Assembly (NCBI GenBank): GCA_964561475.1
Contig: CAZLPU010000020.1
Span: forward strand, 1 to 64,000
DNA from: CAYUYV01 sp964561475
GTDB lineage: Bacteria > Pseudomonadota > Alphaproteobacteria > JAJFIK01
Reading direction: 5' to 3'
Length of the DNA: 64,000 nt
The position numbers and the translations under genes were made by a program. Under the pieces are notes generated by a model, which was not told where the DNA came from, did no database searches, and was given only the letters and a program-made list of their open reading frames with translations. Shown here in pieces: positions 9,373-18,198 of the stretch (position 1 is its first letter; the number at the start of each line of letters is the position of its first letter).

Positions 9373-11736
9373 ATGATGCCATCTCAACAGGCAGAAGTGC
9401 TTGCGCCGCGCGCGTTTGCCTTTTTCTACGCCCTCACAGCCATTCCCAGAGCCATAACCATTGTCAGCCTGCTTGTCCTGGCGGGGCTGCTGATTCAGAT
9501 CCCCAATATCGTCCGCGAGACAACGGTCGATGTTTTCGTTCCACCGGACAATCCGGCCCTGCTCTATCGCAAGGAAATCCGTGAGGTTTTCGGTCTCCAG
9601 GACCCCCTCGTCATCGCAGTGATTCGCGACGGGAAGGATGGCATCTTCACCCCCGAGTCCCTTTCCCTCGTAGAGCGTCTGACCCGTTTACTTCAGTCTA
9701 CGGAGAATGTCGATCCGGATCAGGTTCGCAGCCTTGCCACTGAAAACAACATCATTGGGAACGAAGGCGGCCTGTCCATCACCCCCTTTCTCGATCCGCT
9801 GCCGCGCTCCCGGCCACAGGCGTTGGCCGTAAGAGCCGCCGTTGGCGCCATGCCTGTCTATCAGGGTACCCTTGTTTCCCGGGATGGCACCGGCACCTTG
9901 ATTGTGGCTGAACTGCTGAACCAGCCCATTGCAGGTCTGACCTATGGCAAGGTTGAGGCTGCCATCGCCGCCATGGACTTGGGCGAGCACCGGGTCTTGA
10001 TTGCCGGAGAAGGCGCAGTCAGCGGATATCTCGATCTCTATCTGGGAGAGGATTCCTCGCGCCTTCAGCCAATCGCCATCACAATCATCTTGATCGTGAT
10101 GCTTATTGCCTTCCGCACAAGACCCGCGTTCATCATTCCCGTTTTGATTATCGCCGCCGCCGCCGGTGGCGCCATGGGCCTCATGGGCATGCTTGGTGTG
10201 CGCTACTACACGGTTACCGCTGCCCTGCCGGTCATCCTGGTGGGGATCGCGGTGGCAGACTCCATCCATTTGTTCAGCCGATACTACGAAGAAGCAGCCA
10301 TGGATCCGGGCGCAACCCAACGCACTTTGGTTGCGCGGGCCGCTGCGGTCATGTGGCGGCCCGTTGTGCTCACGACCCTGACAACTGTGGCCGGATTTCT
10401 CGGGATTACCGTCACCGCCAATCTGGTGCCGATGTTCTGGTTCGGTTTCTTCGCCATTGTCGGCACGGTTCTGGCCCTGGTTTACTCCCTCATCGTCTTG
10501 CCCGCGGTGCTTTCCCTTTTCAAAGTTCGGCAGAGCCCCGCTTTCCATCCAGACGAGGGCGGGCGCAGCCATGATCTTGTCGCCCGCTGGCTGGGACGGA
10601 TCGGCATCGCGGCGGTACGCCACCGGTATTGGGTTCTCCTATGCGCCGGCGCCGTTATTGTCCTTGGTATCGCCGGGGCATCCCGGATCGTGATTGATGA
10701 GCGCCGAATCGACAATTTCGCCAGCAATACCCCGATTTTCCAGGCGGATGCGGAAATCAACGCCCGTTTCAATGGCACGGCCTACCTGGACATCATGGTG
10801 GAAACACCGGAACCGGAGGGCCTCTACGATCCAGCAGTCCTGGCCTACATGGACGACCTGGAGGCTCATCTCGAAACCCTGCCCAACCTGACTGCGGCGA
10901 TCTCCATTACCGACTATCTCAAACAGATGCACAAGGCGCTGAATGCGGATGATCCGGAGTTTTACCGCCTTCCGACCGATCCGGATCTCATTGCCCAGTA
11001 TTTCCTTCTCTTTTCCGCATTGGGTGGTCCGGACGATCTGCGCGATGAGGTGGATCATGACTACCGCCGGGCCCTGATCCGGGGCATGGTCAATGACAAC
11101 TACTTCGACACCAATCGGACAATCTACGACGCCGTCATGGCCTATGTGGACACAACTCCACGGCCTGAGGGGCTCACCATCAAGATTGATGGCCGTGTCC
11201 GCATGGACTACCACACCGTCTCGCCCCTGGGACGGAACCATTTTCTCTCTGTGATCGTCTCCCTTGCCCTGGTTTTTCTCATGGCGGCCGTGCTCTTCCG
11301 CTCCATAGAGGGCGGCGTCATAGCCGTGGCACCGGTGGTGGTCAGTGTGCTGTCCGTCTACGCGGTGATGGGCATGTTGGGGATCAGACTGGAAACAGCA
11401 ACGTCCATGCTGGCCGCGATCGCAATTGGACTGGGCATTGATTTTGCCATCCACATTATCGATCGGCTGCGGTTTCTGATGCGGGATCAGGGATTGAGCA
11501 TGACCGACGCCATGGCCGAATTGCACCCGACCGCCGGGCGTGCTCTGTTCTTCAATTTCATGGCGGTGTTTTGCGGGTTCGGCGTCCTGGCCCTGAGTTC
11601 CATGCCACCGCTCTATCGCTTCGGTGTGCTCATTTCTGTCAGTATGCTGGCCAATTTCATAGCCGCCGTGATCATCCTGCCGGCCTTGATCGCCACTCTG
11701 CGGCCGCGATTCTGCTCCCCCCGGCAGCAGGACTAG
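9373..11736 (+). CDS. RND/MMPL-family exporter
   Basis: Inner-membrane transporter of 787 aa with two MMPL/sterol-sensing-like halves. Each half has one helix, a large periplasmic domain and a five-helix bundle (about residues 235-390 and 620-780). The first half begins with TTVDVFVPPDNP after the first helix. The GxxxD motifs are seen as GIAVADSIHLFSRYYEEA and GLGIDFAIHIIDRLRF. The ATG at 9373 follows GGGGGG at a suitable distance. It resembles general RND exporters more than HpnN, although it sits beside the hpn cluster, so lipid export is only a guess. The 238 bases upstream hold no gene. Confidence 0.85.
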   Translation: MMPSQQAEVLAPRAFAFFYALTAIPRAITIVSLLVLAGLLIQIPNIVRETTVDVFVPPDNPALLYRKEIREVFGLQDPLVIAVIRDGKDGIFTPESLSLVERLTRLLQSTENVDPDQVRSLATENNIIGNEGGLSITPFLDPLPRSRPQALAVRAAVGAMPVYQGTLVSRDGTGTLIVAELLNQPIAGLTYGKVEAAIAAMDLGEHRVLIAGEGAVSGYLDLYLGEDSSRLQPIAITIILIVMLIAFRTRPAFIIPVLIIAAAAGGAMGLMGMLGVRYYTVTAALPVILVGIAVADSIHLFSRYYEEAAMDPGATQRTLVARAAAVMWRPVVLTTLTTVAGFLGITVTANLVPMFWFGFFAIVGTVLALVYSLIVLPAVLSLFKVRQSPAFHPDEGGRSHDLVARWLGRIGIAAVRHRYWVLLCAGAVIVLGIAGASRIVIDERRIDNFASNTPIFQADAEINARFNGTAYLDIMVETPEPEGLYDPAVLAYMDDLEAHLETLPNLTAAISITDYLKQMHKALNADDPEFYRLPTDPDLIAQYFLLFSALGGPDDLRDEVDHDYRRALIRGMVNDNYFDTNRTIYDAVMAYVDTTPRPEGLTIKIDGRVRMDYHTVSPLGRNHFLSVIVSLALVFLMAAVLFRSIEGGVIAVAPVVVSVLSVYAVMGMLGIRLETATSMLAAIAIGLGIDFAIHIIDRLRFLMRDQGLSMTDAMAELHPTAGRALFFNFMAVFCGFGVLALSSMPPLYRFGVLISVSMLANFIAAVIILPALIATLRPRFCSPRQQD

Positions 11737-11790
11737 GCTGCCCGAGGGATATGACCCGCCGTCAGGTGCGGATCCGGCTTCGCGAGCGCC

Positions 11791-12990
11791 CTACCAAGTG
11801 GCCATCAGGGTTTTTACGCCGCGCAGGGTGATGGTTTCCTTCCAGTCCGGGTGCTCCGGGTCCGTCAGTTCCAGGTTCGGCAGCCGGTCGAACAGAATGG
11901 CCAGTGCCTCCGCCCCTTCGATCCGGGCGAGTTGGGCGCCCAGGCAGAAATGGATGCCCCCGCCAAAGGACATGGGCCTCACGTTGGGCCGGCGAACATC
12001 GAGCCGGTCCGGATCATCGAACATCGCCGGATCCCGGTTTGCCGCCCCCAGCAGGCAGAGAACACGGTCGTTCTCGCCGATCACCGTGCCGCCCAGGGGC
12101 ACGTCCTCAAGGGCGGTGCGGGCAGTGAGCTGTACGGAGGAATCATAGCGCAGGAATTCCTCGACGGCGCTGGGGAACAGGGACGGGTCATTGCGCAGTA
12201 GGTCAAGCTGGTCCCGGTTCCGGTAAAGGGCAATCAGGGCATTGCCCATGAGATTGACCGTGGTCTCATGGCCTGCGCCGAACAACAGGGCCACATTGGC
12301 GCTCAATTCTTCCGGGGTCAGAACACCATGCTCTGTTTCCGATTCCACCAGGGCGGTGAGCAGATCATCCTTGGGCCGGGCCCGCCGTTCATCGAACAGG
12401 CCGCAGAAATAGGCCTGGGCCTCCAGGGTGTTCTGATTGGATTGAGCCATTTCCTCATCACTCATCGGTGTGGGATCGATGATCCGGCCCAAGATGCGTC
12501 CGGTCAGGAACCGGTCCCAGTCTTCCTCGGGAATGCCCAGCATCTGGCAGATGACCATGACGGGAAGGGGGTGGGTGAACAGGTCCACCAGGTCACCGCC
12601 GCCCAGGGGTTCCAACCGGTCCACAAGCTGGTGCGCAAGGGCGCGGATGCCCGTGCGCAGCCGTTCCACACCGCGCCGGTCAAAGGCTTTCACCACCAGC
12701 CCCCGCAGCCTGGTATGGTCCGGCGGATCCGCAAGCAGCATCATCCGGCGCAGGCTGGCATGGGAGGGCTCGTTCATCCGGTCCCGGCCCAGTTCAATGA
12801 GCTGACGCTCTTCCGTGCGGTGGCCGAAGCGTTTGTCCCGCAGGATGAGCGCGCAATCCTCATAACGGGTCGCGATCCAGACATTGGTCCCTTCCACCTG
12901 GAAAAGCGGTGTCTCCTGGCGCAGCCGATGATAGGTGGGGTAGGGGTTCAGGTTGAACTCCGGCGAAAACAGCTCCGGTGTGTCGCTCAT
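11791..12990 (-). CDS. Cytochrome P450
   Basis: Soluble bacterial class P450 mono-oxygenase of 399 aa. The I-helix oxygen-activation motif GAGHETT, the ExxR pair in EEFLRYDSS and the heme-thiolate loop FGGGIHFCLGAQLAR are all present. The substrate is unknown. No ferredoxin or ferredoxin reductase is adjacent, so electrons must come from elsewhere. The next two genes upstream on the same strand are a beta-propeller lipoprotein and a sulfotransferase, a possible small-molecule modification group. Confidence 0.93.
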   Translation of the reverse strand: MSDTPELFSPEFNLNPYPTYHRLRQETPLFQVEGTNVWIATRYEDCALILRDKRFGHRTEERQLIELGRDRMNEPSHASLRRMMLLADPPDHTRLRGLVVKAFDRRGVERLRTGIRALAHQLVDRLEPLGGGDLVDLFTHPLPVMVICQMLGIPEEDWDRFLTGRILGRIIDPTPMSDEEMAQSNQNTLEAQAYFCGLFDERRARPKDDLLTALVESETEHGVLTPEELSANVALLFGAGHETTVNLMGNALIALYRNRDQLDLLRNDPSLFPSAVEEFLRYDSSVQLTARTALEDVPLGGTVIGENDRVLCLLGAANRDPAMFDDPDRLDVRRPNVRPMSFGGGIHFCLGAQLARIEGAEALAILFDRLPNLELTDPEHPDWKETITLRGVKTLMATW

Positions 12991-13108
12991 TGCGTCCTCC
13001 CAAGGGTACGGGCCTGCAATCCAAGCCCATCCGTATTCAAACAGTCATTGACCGGTATGATTGGCCCAACACATACACTGGCCGTATACTGGCACATAAA
13101 TCGCCAAG

Positions 13109-14293
13109 TCACGATCTGGGGCAGACCAGCAATCCTTCCGCCCCGACACTGCCCATCACCAGAACCTCGTCATGGCCCGCCGCGACGGTGACCGCCGGGA
13201 ACCGCGCACCCTCACTGTCCTGATAGGCCAACCGGGTTTTCGCCGTATCCAGATTGATGGCCAGAACCCGGGCCGGCGCCCTGGTCTCACCGAACCAGCG
13301 CCGCCGGTAGAAGCCGATCTGGAGAAGCGAGGGGTGAACGCCGGACAGAAGATGTCCGTCCGGGGACAAGGTCAGATTGTCCGGGGCCCCATCCAGGGCG
13401 ATCCGCCCCTGGGGATGGCCCGCATCCCCGCTCAGCAGCCGCTCAAGATCATAAATGAGAAGGGCCTGCTCCCGGGTGGCCGCGATGATCACCCGGCGCC
13501 GGGACCGGTCCACGGCAATGCCATTGGCAAACCCGATCCCCCCGGCCAGGGGCACCGGATCCCGGTCGAGCTTGCCCTCTCCATTCAAGGTCACCTTCAT
13601 CACCCGGGCCCGCTTGAGCCCGAGCACATCCTCGGCGGCGGCGAAGCTGCCGCAGGCGCCGTGATCCCGGGTGACGAGCACGGTGCGGGGACCGACCACT
13701 GCAAGATCGTTGGCGTGGCAGAGTTCCGGATGAAACACAAGGGCCGTCTGCTCGAGCCCCGCCGGAGTGACCCGGTAGAACGCCACCCCGCTCTGGCGCC
13801 GCCAGGAAACCTTTTCGCCCCGGTCCGCCCGGCCATACCGATGCACCACCGCCGCCAGATGCTGATCCCCGAGGGGCGGCGTGTACAGATCAATGCCATG
13901 GGTGCGGAAATCATTCGGACCGACAAAGGCACCGGTCAGCTCCCGGACGGTCACCGTCGTCCCATTGTCCGCATCGAGGATCGCGCTGAGCGGCGCGGCA
14001 TAAAGACCGCCCCGGGGCAGGGTTCGGCTCTTGGCCGCAATCGCATCTTCCAGGGCAAACCGGTCGTAGGCGGAGAGGTAGATCAGCCCCCGCTCATGGT
14101 CGATGGCCAGATCCTCGACCCCCCGGATCGGGTCCGTGCCGAACCGGTCCGCGAGGGCCACATTCCTGCACCGGGTCTCCGCCTGGGCGGGCACATCCCC
14201 TGCATCGCCTCCGCAACCCGCCAGCACAGCCGTCAGCATCAGGACAGCCAGCATGGTGAGTCTGCCGATCAGGCTGGACGGTGTGGCGGGCAC
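13109..14293 (-). CDS. Lipoprotein with SMP-30/arylesterase-like beta-propeller
   Basis: Predicted lipoprotein of 394 aa. The signal sequence ends in a lipobox, TAVLAGC. The rest reads as a six-bladed propeller of the paraoxonase/arylesterase type, with blade motifs GVEDLAIDHERGLIYLSAY, LCHANDLAVVGP, GFANGIAVD and APDNLTLSPDGHLL. Such proteins often bind calcium and hydrolyse lactones or esters, but the substrate is unknown. The GTG start at 14293 is supported by AAAGGGG seven bases upstream; the longer open frame lacks a signal peptide. Confidence 0.75.
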   Translation of the reverse strand: MPATPSSLIGRLTMLAVLMLTAVLAGCGGDAGDVPAQAETRCRNVALADRFGTDPIRGVEDLAIDHERGLIYLSAYDRFALEDAIAAKSRTLPRGGLYAAPLSAILDADNGTTVTVRELTGAFVGPNDFRTHGIDLYTPPLGDQHLAAVVHRYGRADRGEKVSWRRQSGVAFYRVTPAGLEQTALVFHPELCHANDLAVVGPRTVLVTRDHGACGSFAAAEDVLGLKRARVMKVTLNGEGKLDRDPVPLAGGIGFANGIAVDRSRRRVIIAATREQALLIYDLERLLSGDAGHPQGRIALDGAPDNLTLSPDGHLLSGVHPSLLQIGFYRRRWFGETRAPARVLAINLDTAKTRLAYQDSEGARFPAVTVAAGHDEVLVMGSVGAEGLLVCPRS

Positions 14294-14475
14294 GGCGGGA
14301 TCCCCTTTGCCTGGGTTATGGAGCGCGCAAGGCCGGAACAGCGGGCCCTGAATGAAACGGGATGGGCCGGATTGGAGGCGGGCCCGGTCATGAATGTCTT
14401 CTGTTTGCGAAATGCCGTCTTTGTGCTGAATACCCTGGGTGTTCGTGAACGTCCCGGGCCTTCGGGCACCGGATC

Positions 14476-15588
14476 TCAACGGACTGGGGCAGGCGGCTGT
14501 GTTTCCGTGCCGGGCCGGGCGTAGTGCCATTTCTCCAGGAACCCGCCCAGGCGTCCTTCCACCAGGGCCGCAGCTTCGTCGCTGTAGGTAAAGGCATTCT
14601 TCTTGTAGGTTCGCACCGTATCGAGATAGGCCTGAAATGTGGGCTGGATCGCCTCGAAATCCCCCAGATCCAGCGACCGGTAGATGCTGCCGATGGCGCC
14701 AAGGGGATCGGCGTCGAGGGTCTCGTAACGGACTTCCGTGTAAAGATGAGGCGGCAGGTCCGCGACATCCCGCTCCATGGTCTCCATCATCCGGGCATAG
14801 ACGTCCAGAATGGCCCGGTCGATGTCCACATGGTCATAGTCCTGAAGGGCGAACTGCTTCAGAAGTTTGGAATAGAAGTTCCGCATAGAGACGAAAACTT
14901 CGTAAGGGTTGCGCAGGATGTGGATGAACCGCGCTTCCGGCCAGATCTCCCGCAGGGCCGCCACCCGTGCGGTATAGACCGGGTTCTTGATCAACAGCCG
15001 CTTATGGCCCTGATGCACATAGAGTTTGCGCATGAAATAGGTGAACCGGTCCCGCCAGGCCGCGATCTCCCGCTCGGACAGGGTGTCGAAGAACAGTCCC
15101 TCATCCAGGAACGCCTCGAACCGCTTGGGGAAATAGATGCCGTGATAGAAAGACACTGGCGTCATGTTTGCCAGGGCAATTTCGTCTTCCTGGGGAGAAT
15201 CCGGCTTCACGGGAATATTGTCGATGAACCGGTTCTCCGGCAGCGCCCGCTCCAGCAAAGGCCGCATGACCCGGGCAATGCCCATCAGATCCCAGGGCAG
15301 GCCGGTGGCCAGGGGCGGCACGAACCCGAAATCGTCCCGGCTCATCACATTATAGAGGTGGGTGGTGCCGCTGCGCCAATGGCCGATGATGAAGATGGGG
15401 GGCGGCATGTCCTCGATCTTGGGCAGGCGGCCCGCGAGGGCGGCATACTCCACCGCGGAGATGGGGCTGCGTCCCAATGCGGCCAGGATGATGCCCGCGG
15501 TCTCGCCCCATTTGCGCGGCGGGATCGCGCCGCTGCGTGTGAAGACGGACCAGAGTGTTCCTAGATCAGCCCCGCTCAATGGATGCAT
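14476..15588 (-). CDS. Sulfotransferase family protein
   Basis: PAPS-dependent sulfotransferase of 370 aa. The 5'-phosphosulfate loop is GHWRSGTTHL and the 3'-phosphate contact is ILRNPYEVFVSMRNFY. The length and motif spacing fit the Sulfotransfer_3 group. The ATG at 15588 (MHPLSGADL) has GGGGA upstream; ATG 15648 is an alternative. The open frame further upstream is translated from a 15-bp tandem repeat and is unlikely to be coding. The acceptor is unknown. Confidence 0.85.
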   Translation of the reverse strand: MHPLSGADLGTLWSVFTRSGAIPPRKWGETAGIILAALGRSPISAVEYAALAGRLPKIEDMPPPIFIIGHWRSGTTHLYNVMSRDDFGFVPPLATGLPWDLMGIARVMRPLLERALPENRFIDNIPVKPDSPQEDEIALANMTPVSFYHGIYFPKRFEAFLDEGLFFDTLSEREIAAWRDRFTYFMRKLYVHQGHKRLLIKNPVYTARVAALREIWPEARFIHILRNPYEVFVSMRNFYSKLLKQFALQDYDHVDIDRAILDVYARMMETMERDVADLPPHLYTEVRYETLDADPLGAIGSIYRSLDLGDFEAIQPTFQAYLDTVRTYKKNAFTYSDEAAALVEGRLGGFLEKWHYARPGTETQPPAPVR

Positions 15589-15814
15589 GGCATTCCCCGC
15601 TTCATCTCGCCCCGTTTCACCCCGGCCCCTGTCCACGTCACCTGACATGACCCTGTGCCGGATCCGGCTCCCCTTGTCGAGCCCCTCCCTCCAGCGATCA
15701 ACCTCGTGGCGTGGCGCGGGAGTGTCGCAGTCCGTTCCCCGGGGAGCAAGGGTTCGCTCCGGCCCGCTTTTTGCCTGCCTGTGAGCGTTGCCCAAGACCA
15801 TGGCACGCCGATCC

Positions 15815-15905
15815 GGTTTAGAAGAGGCCGGTTTAGAAGAGGCCGGTTCAGAAGAGGCCCGTCCCAGAACAGGCCGCCCCAGAACAGGCTCGTCCCACGA
15901 CAGGC
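15815..15905. repeat. 15-bp tandem repeat, about six degenerate copies
   Basis: Units starting at 15815, 15830 and 15845 (GGTTTAGAAGAGGCC and close variants) are followed by diverged copies of the form CGTCCCAGAACAGGC at 15860, 15875 and 15890. It lies upstream of the sulfotransferase. Confidence 0.85.
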
Positions 15906-16144
15906 CCATGGCGTGTTGGAAGCGGGGAATGCGCAGTCCCACGGGGAGGTGAGTTTGCGTCCCGGCAAAATGCGGGTAAAACCGAGATGCGCATTGCGGC
16001 AAGACCGGCGGGCGTCCTGGTGACGGGGTTTTGGGCTGAGCCGTTCAGGCGGATGGCAAGCCCACCGCCATTGGCAAGCGTTTATGGCCATTGGCGAAAC
16101 GGGGTGCGCCTGCAGGGTAGTTTTTAGGGTGGTATGATTTGGGG

Positions 16145-17227
16145 ATGGCCGGTCTCGTGATGAGTAGAATGTGCCCGACCGCGTGGAAAGCTGGACCTGA
16201 TTATCGGATGACGGAAGACAGATCTGCCTGCGGCAGACCCGGGCTGTTGCCCGCGCTGGCGCGCTTCATGGGTTTTTGGGCGCTGTGCACCATGGCCCTG
16301 GGTCTCGGGTCTCTGGGCGCCGGCCTCCAGGGCTTTGGCCCCATGGCTGCATCCCCGGCTTTGGCCACCATGGTGTCCGGCCAGGGACAGGATGGCGCCC
16401 AGGCACGCAAGAACATGGTCGGCGAGTTGTCCCTACACTTTGTCGTGGAGGGGGAAACCCTGCTCGATGTGGCGATGCAATATGGCCTGGGCTTCGTGGA
16501 ACTGCGCTCGGCCAATCCGAACGTCAATGCCTGGGCCCCGGAAGCGGGCACGCCCCTGGTCCTGCCCACTCAGCATATTCTCCCGGTCCGGGCGGAATCC
16601 GGCATCCTCGTCAACACGGGCGATCTGCGCCTTTATTATTTTCCGGCAGATGGCGGCCCGGTGCAGACTTGGCCGATTTCCACCGGTCGCGAAGCCTATG
16701 AAACGCCGACCGGTCTTCAGCGGGTCACGGAACTGACCAAGAACCCGACCTGGATTCCCACAGCGAACCACCGGGCGGAAGATCCCACCGTCCCCCGGTC
16801 CGTGCCCCCTGGCCCGGAAAACCCGCTCGGATCCCATCGCATCCGGGTCGGTTGGAACGGGTATGCGATCCATGGCACCAACCGCCCCAATGGTATCGGG
16901 CGCCGGGTGAGCCGAGGTTGCATCCGGATGTATCCTGAGCACGTGGAAGACCTGTTTGCCCTGTCCAAGGTGGGCATGAAGGTGTCCATCACCAATCAGC
17001 CTGCGAAATTTGGCTGGATCGGCAACGATTTGTACCTGGAGGTGCATCCCAGTGCCGAGGAAGTCGATCTTGTGGAGTTGGGTAAGCCTCTCCCCAGGCA
17101 CGGGATCACCAATCTGCGGGATCTGGCCTTTGAGGCCGCCGGCAGCCAAGTGGGCCGGATCGACTGGAACGCGGTCTTCGCCGCGGCAGAGGAACGCCGG
17201 GGTATTCCCGTCCGCGTCACCCGCTGA
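16145..17227 (+). CDS. L,D-transpeptidase (YkuD) with N-terminal LysM-like segment
   Basis: Periplasmic peptidoglycan cross-linking or lipoprotein-anchoring enzyme of 360 aa. An N-terminal hydrophobic stretch (about residues 35-75) serves as signal or anchor. A LysM-like region (FVVEGETLLDVAMQYGLGF) follows, then the YkuD catalytic domain with the His motif IHGTNRPNGIG and the catalytic Cys in SRGCIRM. The start is uncertain (ATG 16145 or ATG 16208); both leave the signal segment intact. Confidence 0.88.
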   Translation: MAGLVMSRMCPTAWKAGPDYRMTEDRSACGRPGLLPALARFMGFWALCTMALGLGSLGAGLQGFGPMAASPALATMVSGQGQDGAQARKNMVGELSLHFVVEGETLLDVAMQYGLGFVELRSANPNVNAWAPEAGTPLVLPTQHILPVRAESGILVNTGDLRLYYFPADGGPVQTWPISTGREAYETPTGLQRVTELTKNPTWIPTANHRAEDPTVPRSVPPGPENPLGSHRIRVGWNGYAIHGTNRPNGIGRRVSRGCIRMYPEHVEDLFALSKVGMKVSITNQPAKFGWIGNDLYLEVHPSAEEVDLVELGKPLPRHGITNLRDLAFEAAGSQVGRIDWNAVFAAAEERRGIPVRVTR

Positions 17228-17532
17228 GCCCGTCAGGCCAAGGGTCAACCCGATTGCAGGGCGTTGACCAGCCTTGACGGCACGGTCTTCACCCAACCCA
17301 CGGCGCTTCCAGGCACCAAGGTCAATACTGCGGCGTCCGGAAATCGGGATGAGCGCCTTGCAGCCTTGTCCCCCGGCACGTGATGAACACGTTCCGCCTC
17401 ACCCTTGCAATCAGCACGGCGCCAACCGTTTGAGCCTGCATTGGGTTCGACGCCTATGCGGCTGGACCTTGCCGTTCGGTGGATCAACCCATGCCTGTTG
17501 GCCCCCACGCAAAAGAAGGCCCCCACACAAAA

Positions 17533-17567
17533 GAAGACGCCCGGCGGATGATCCGCCGGGCGTCTTC
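17533..17567 (-). terminator. Rho-independent terminator of the Ala-rich lipoprotein gene
   Basis: A perfect 17-bp inverted repeat around base 17550 (arms 17533-17549 and 17551-17567) is followed on the - strand by TTTT. The remaining bases between the L,D-transpeptidase stop and this site hold no gene that I see. Confidence 0.9.
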
Positions 17568-17616
17568 GAATGTGTCACTCATGCAGTGAGCAGTCGGCAC
17601 CGAAGTGCGGTCAGCA

Positions 17617-17880
17617 TCACTTGCGCACGGAGCGGGATTCCATGGCTGCGGCGGCCTGGCTTGCACGCTCGGCACGGTCAGCAGCGTTCTGGGCGTCCTG
17701 GGCGTAGCCCTGAGCGCGGTCAGCAGCTTGCTCAGCGCGGTCAGCAGCGGCGCGGGAATCGGTCCGCACGGATTCCAGGTAGTTCTTGTCTTCTTCGCTC
17801 AGGGAGTGGCAAGCACCAAGCAGGCCCGCAGTCACGGCCAGGCCAAGAGCGGTCGCAGAGATACGCAGAGTCTTGTTCAT
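17617..17880 (-). CDS. Small alanine-zipper (Lpp-like) lipoprotein
   Basis: An 87-aa lipoprotein. The signal peptide MNKTLRISATALGLAVTAG leads to the lipobox LLGAC. The mature part is a helical, Ala-rich heptad region (RAAADRAEQAADRAQGYAQ), like the alanine-zipper lipoproteins of alphaproteobacteria, and it ends in Arg-Lys. A terminal Lys is what allows E. coli Lpp to be attached to peptidoglycan by L,D-transpeptidases, and a YkuD protein is encoded next door, so a tethering role is possible. AAAGG precedes the ATG, and a strong terminator follows the gene. Confidence 0.85.
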   Translation of the reverse strand: MNKTLRISATALGLAVTAGLLGACHSLSEEDKNYLESVRTDSRAAADRAEQAADRAQGYAQDAQNAADRAERASQAAAAMESRSVRK

Positions 17881-18198
17881 AACGAAAAGCCTTTCGCTTC
17901 GCTAATGGTGGTCACGGAGAGGTGGGCCCACTGTCAATGATCCCCCCTTGGGGACAGCAGGACACGGTCGCACCCGATTCGTGGGCTCCGGTATAGCACA
18001 CCGTCCACGATGATTTGACCATAATCAATCTTCACAATGGAAACCATGGCCTAATGGCCGAAAAAATCGAGTAAATGCCCGTTTCCTCGTGGAACTTTGT
18101 GCTCCGGAACGGCATATATCCCGCCAAGGGTATGTCTGGGCCGAGGTTTGTGCGCTAAGGTTGCAATGGGTGTCTCATTCCGGGGCACCCAGGGGCCA

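Noticed and set aside
9373..11736. Assigning the MMPL exporter as HpnN
   Set aside because: It adjoins the hpn cluster, but its N-terminal motif and length (787 aa) fit general RND exporters better than HpnN.
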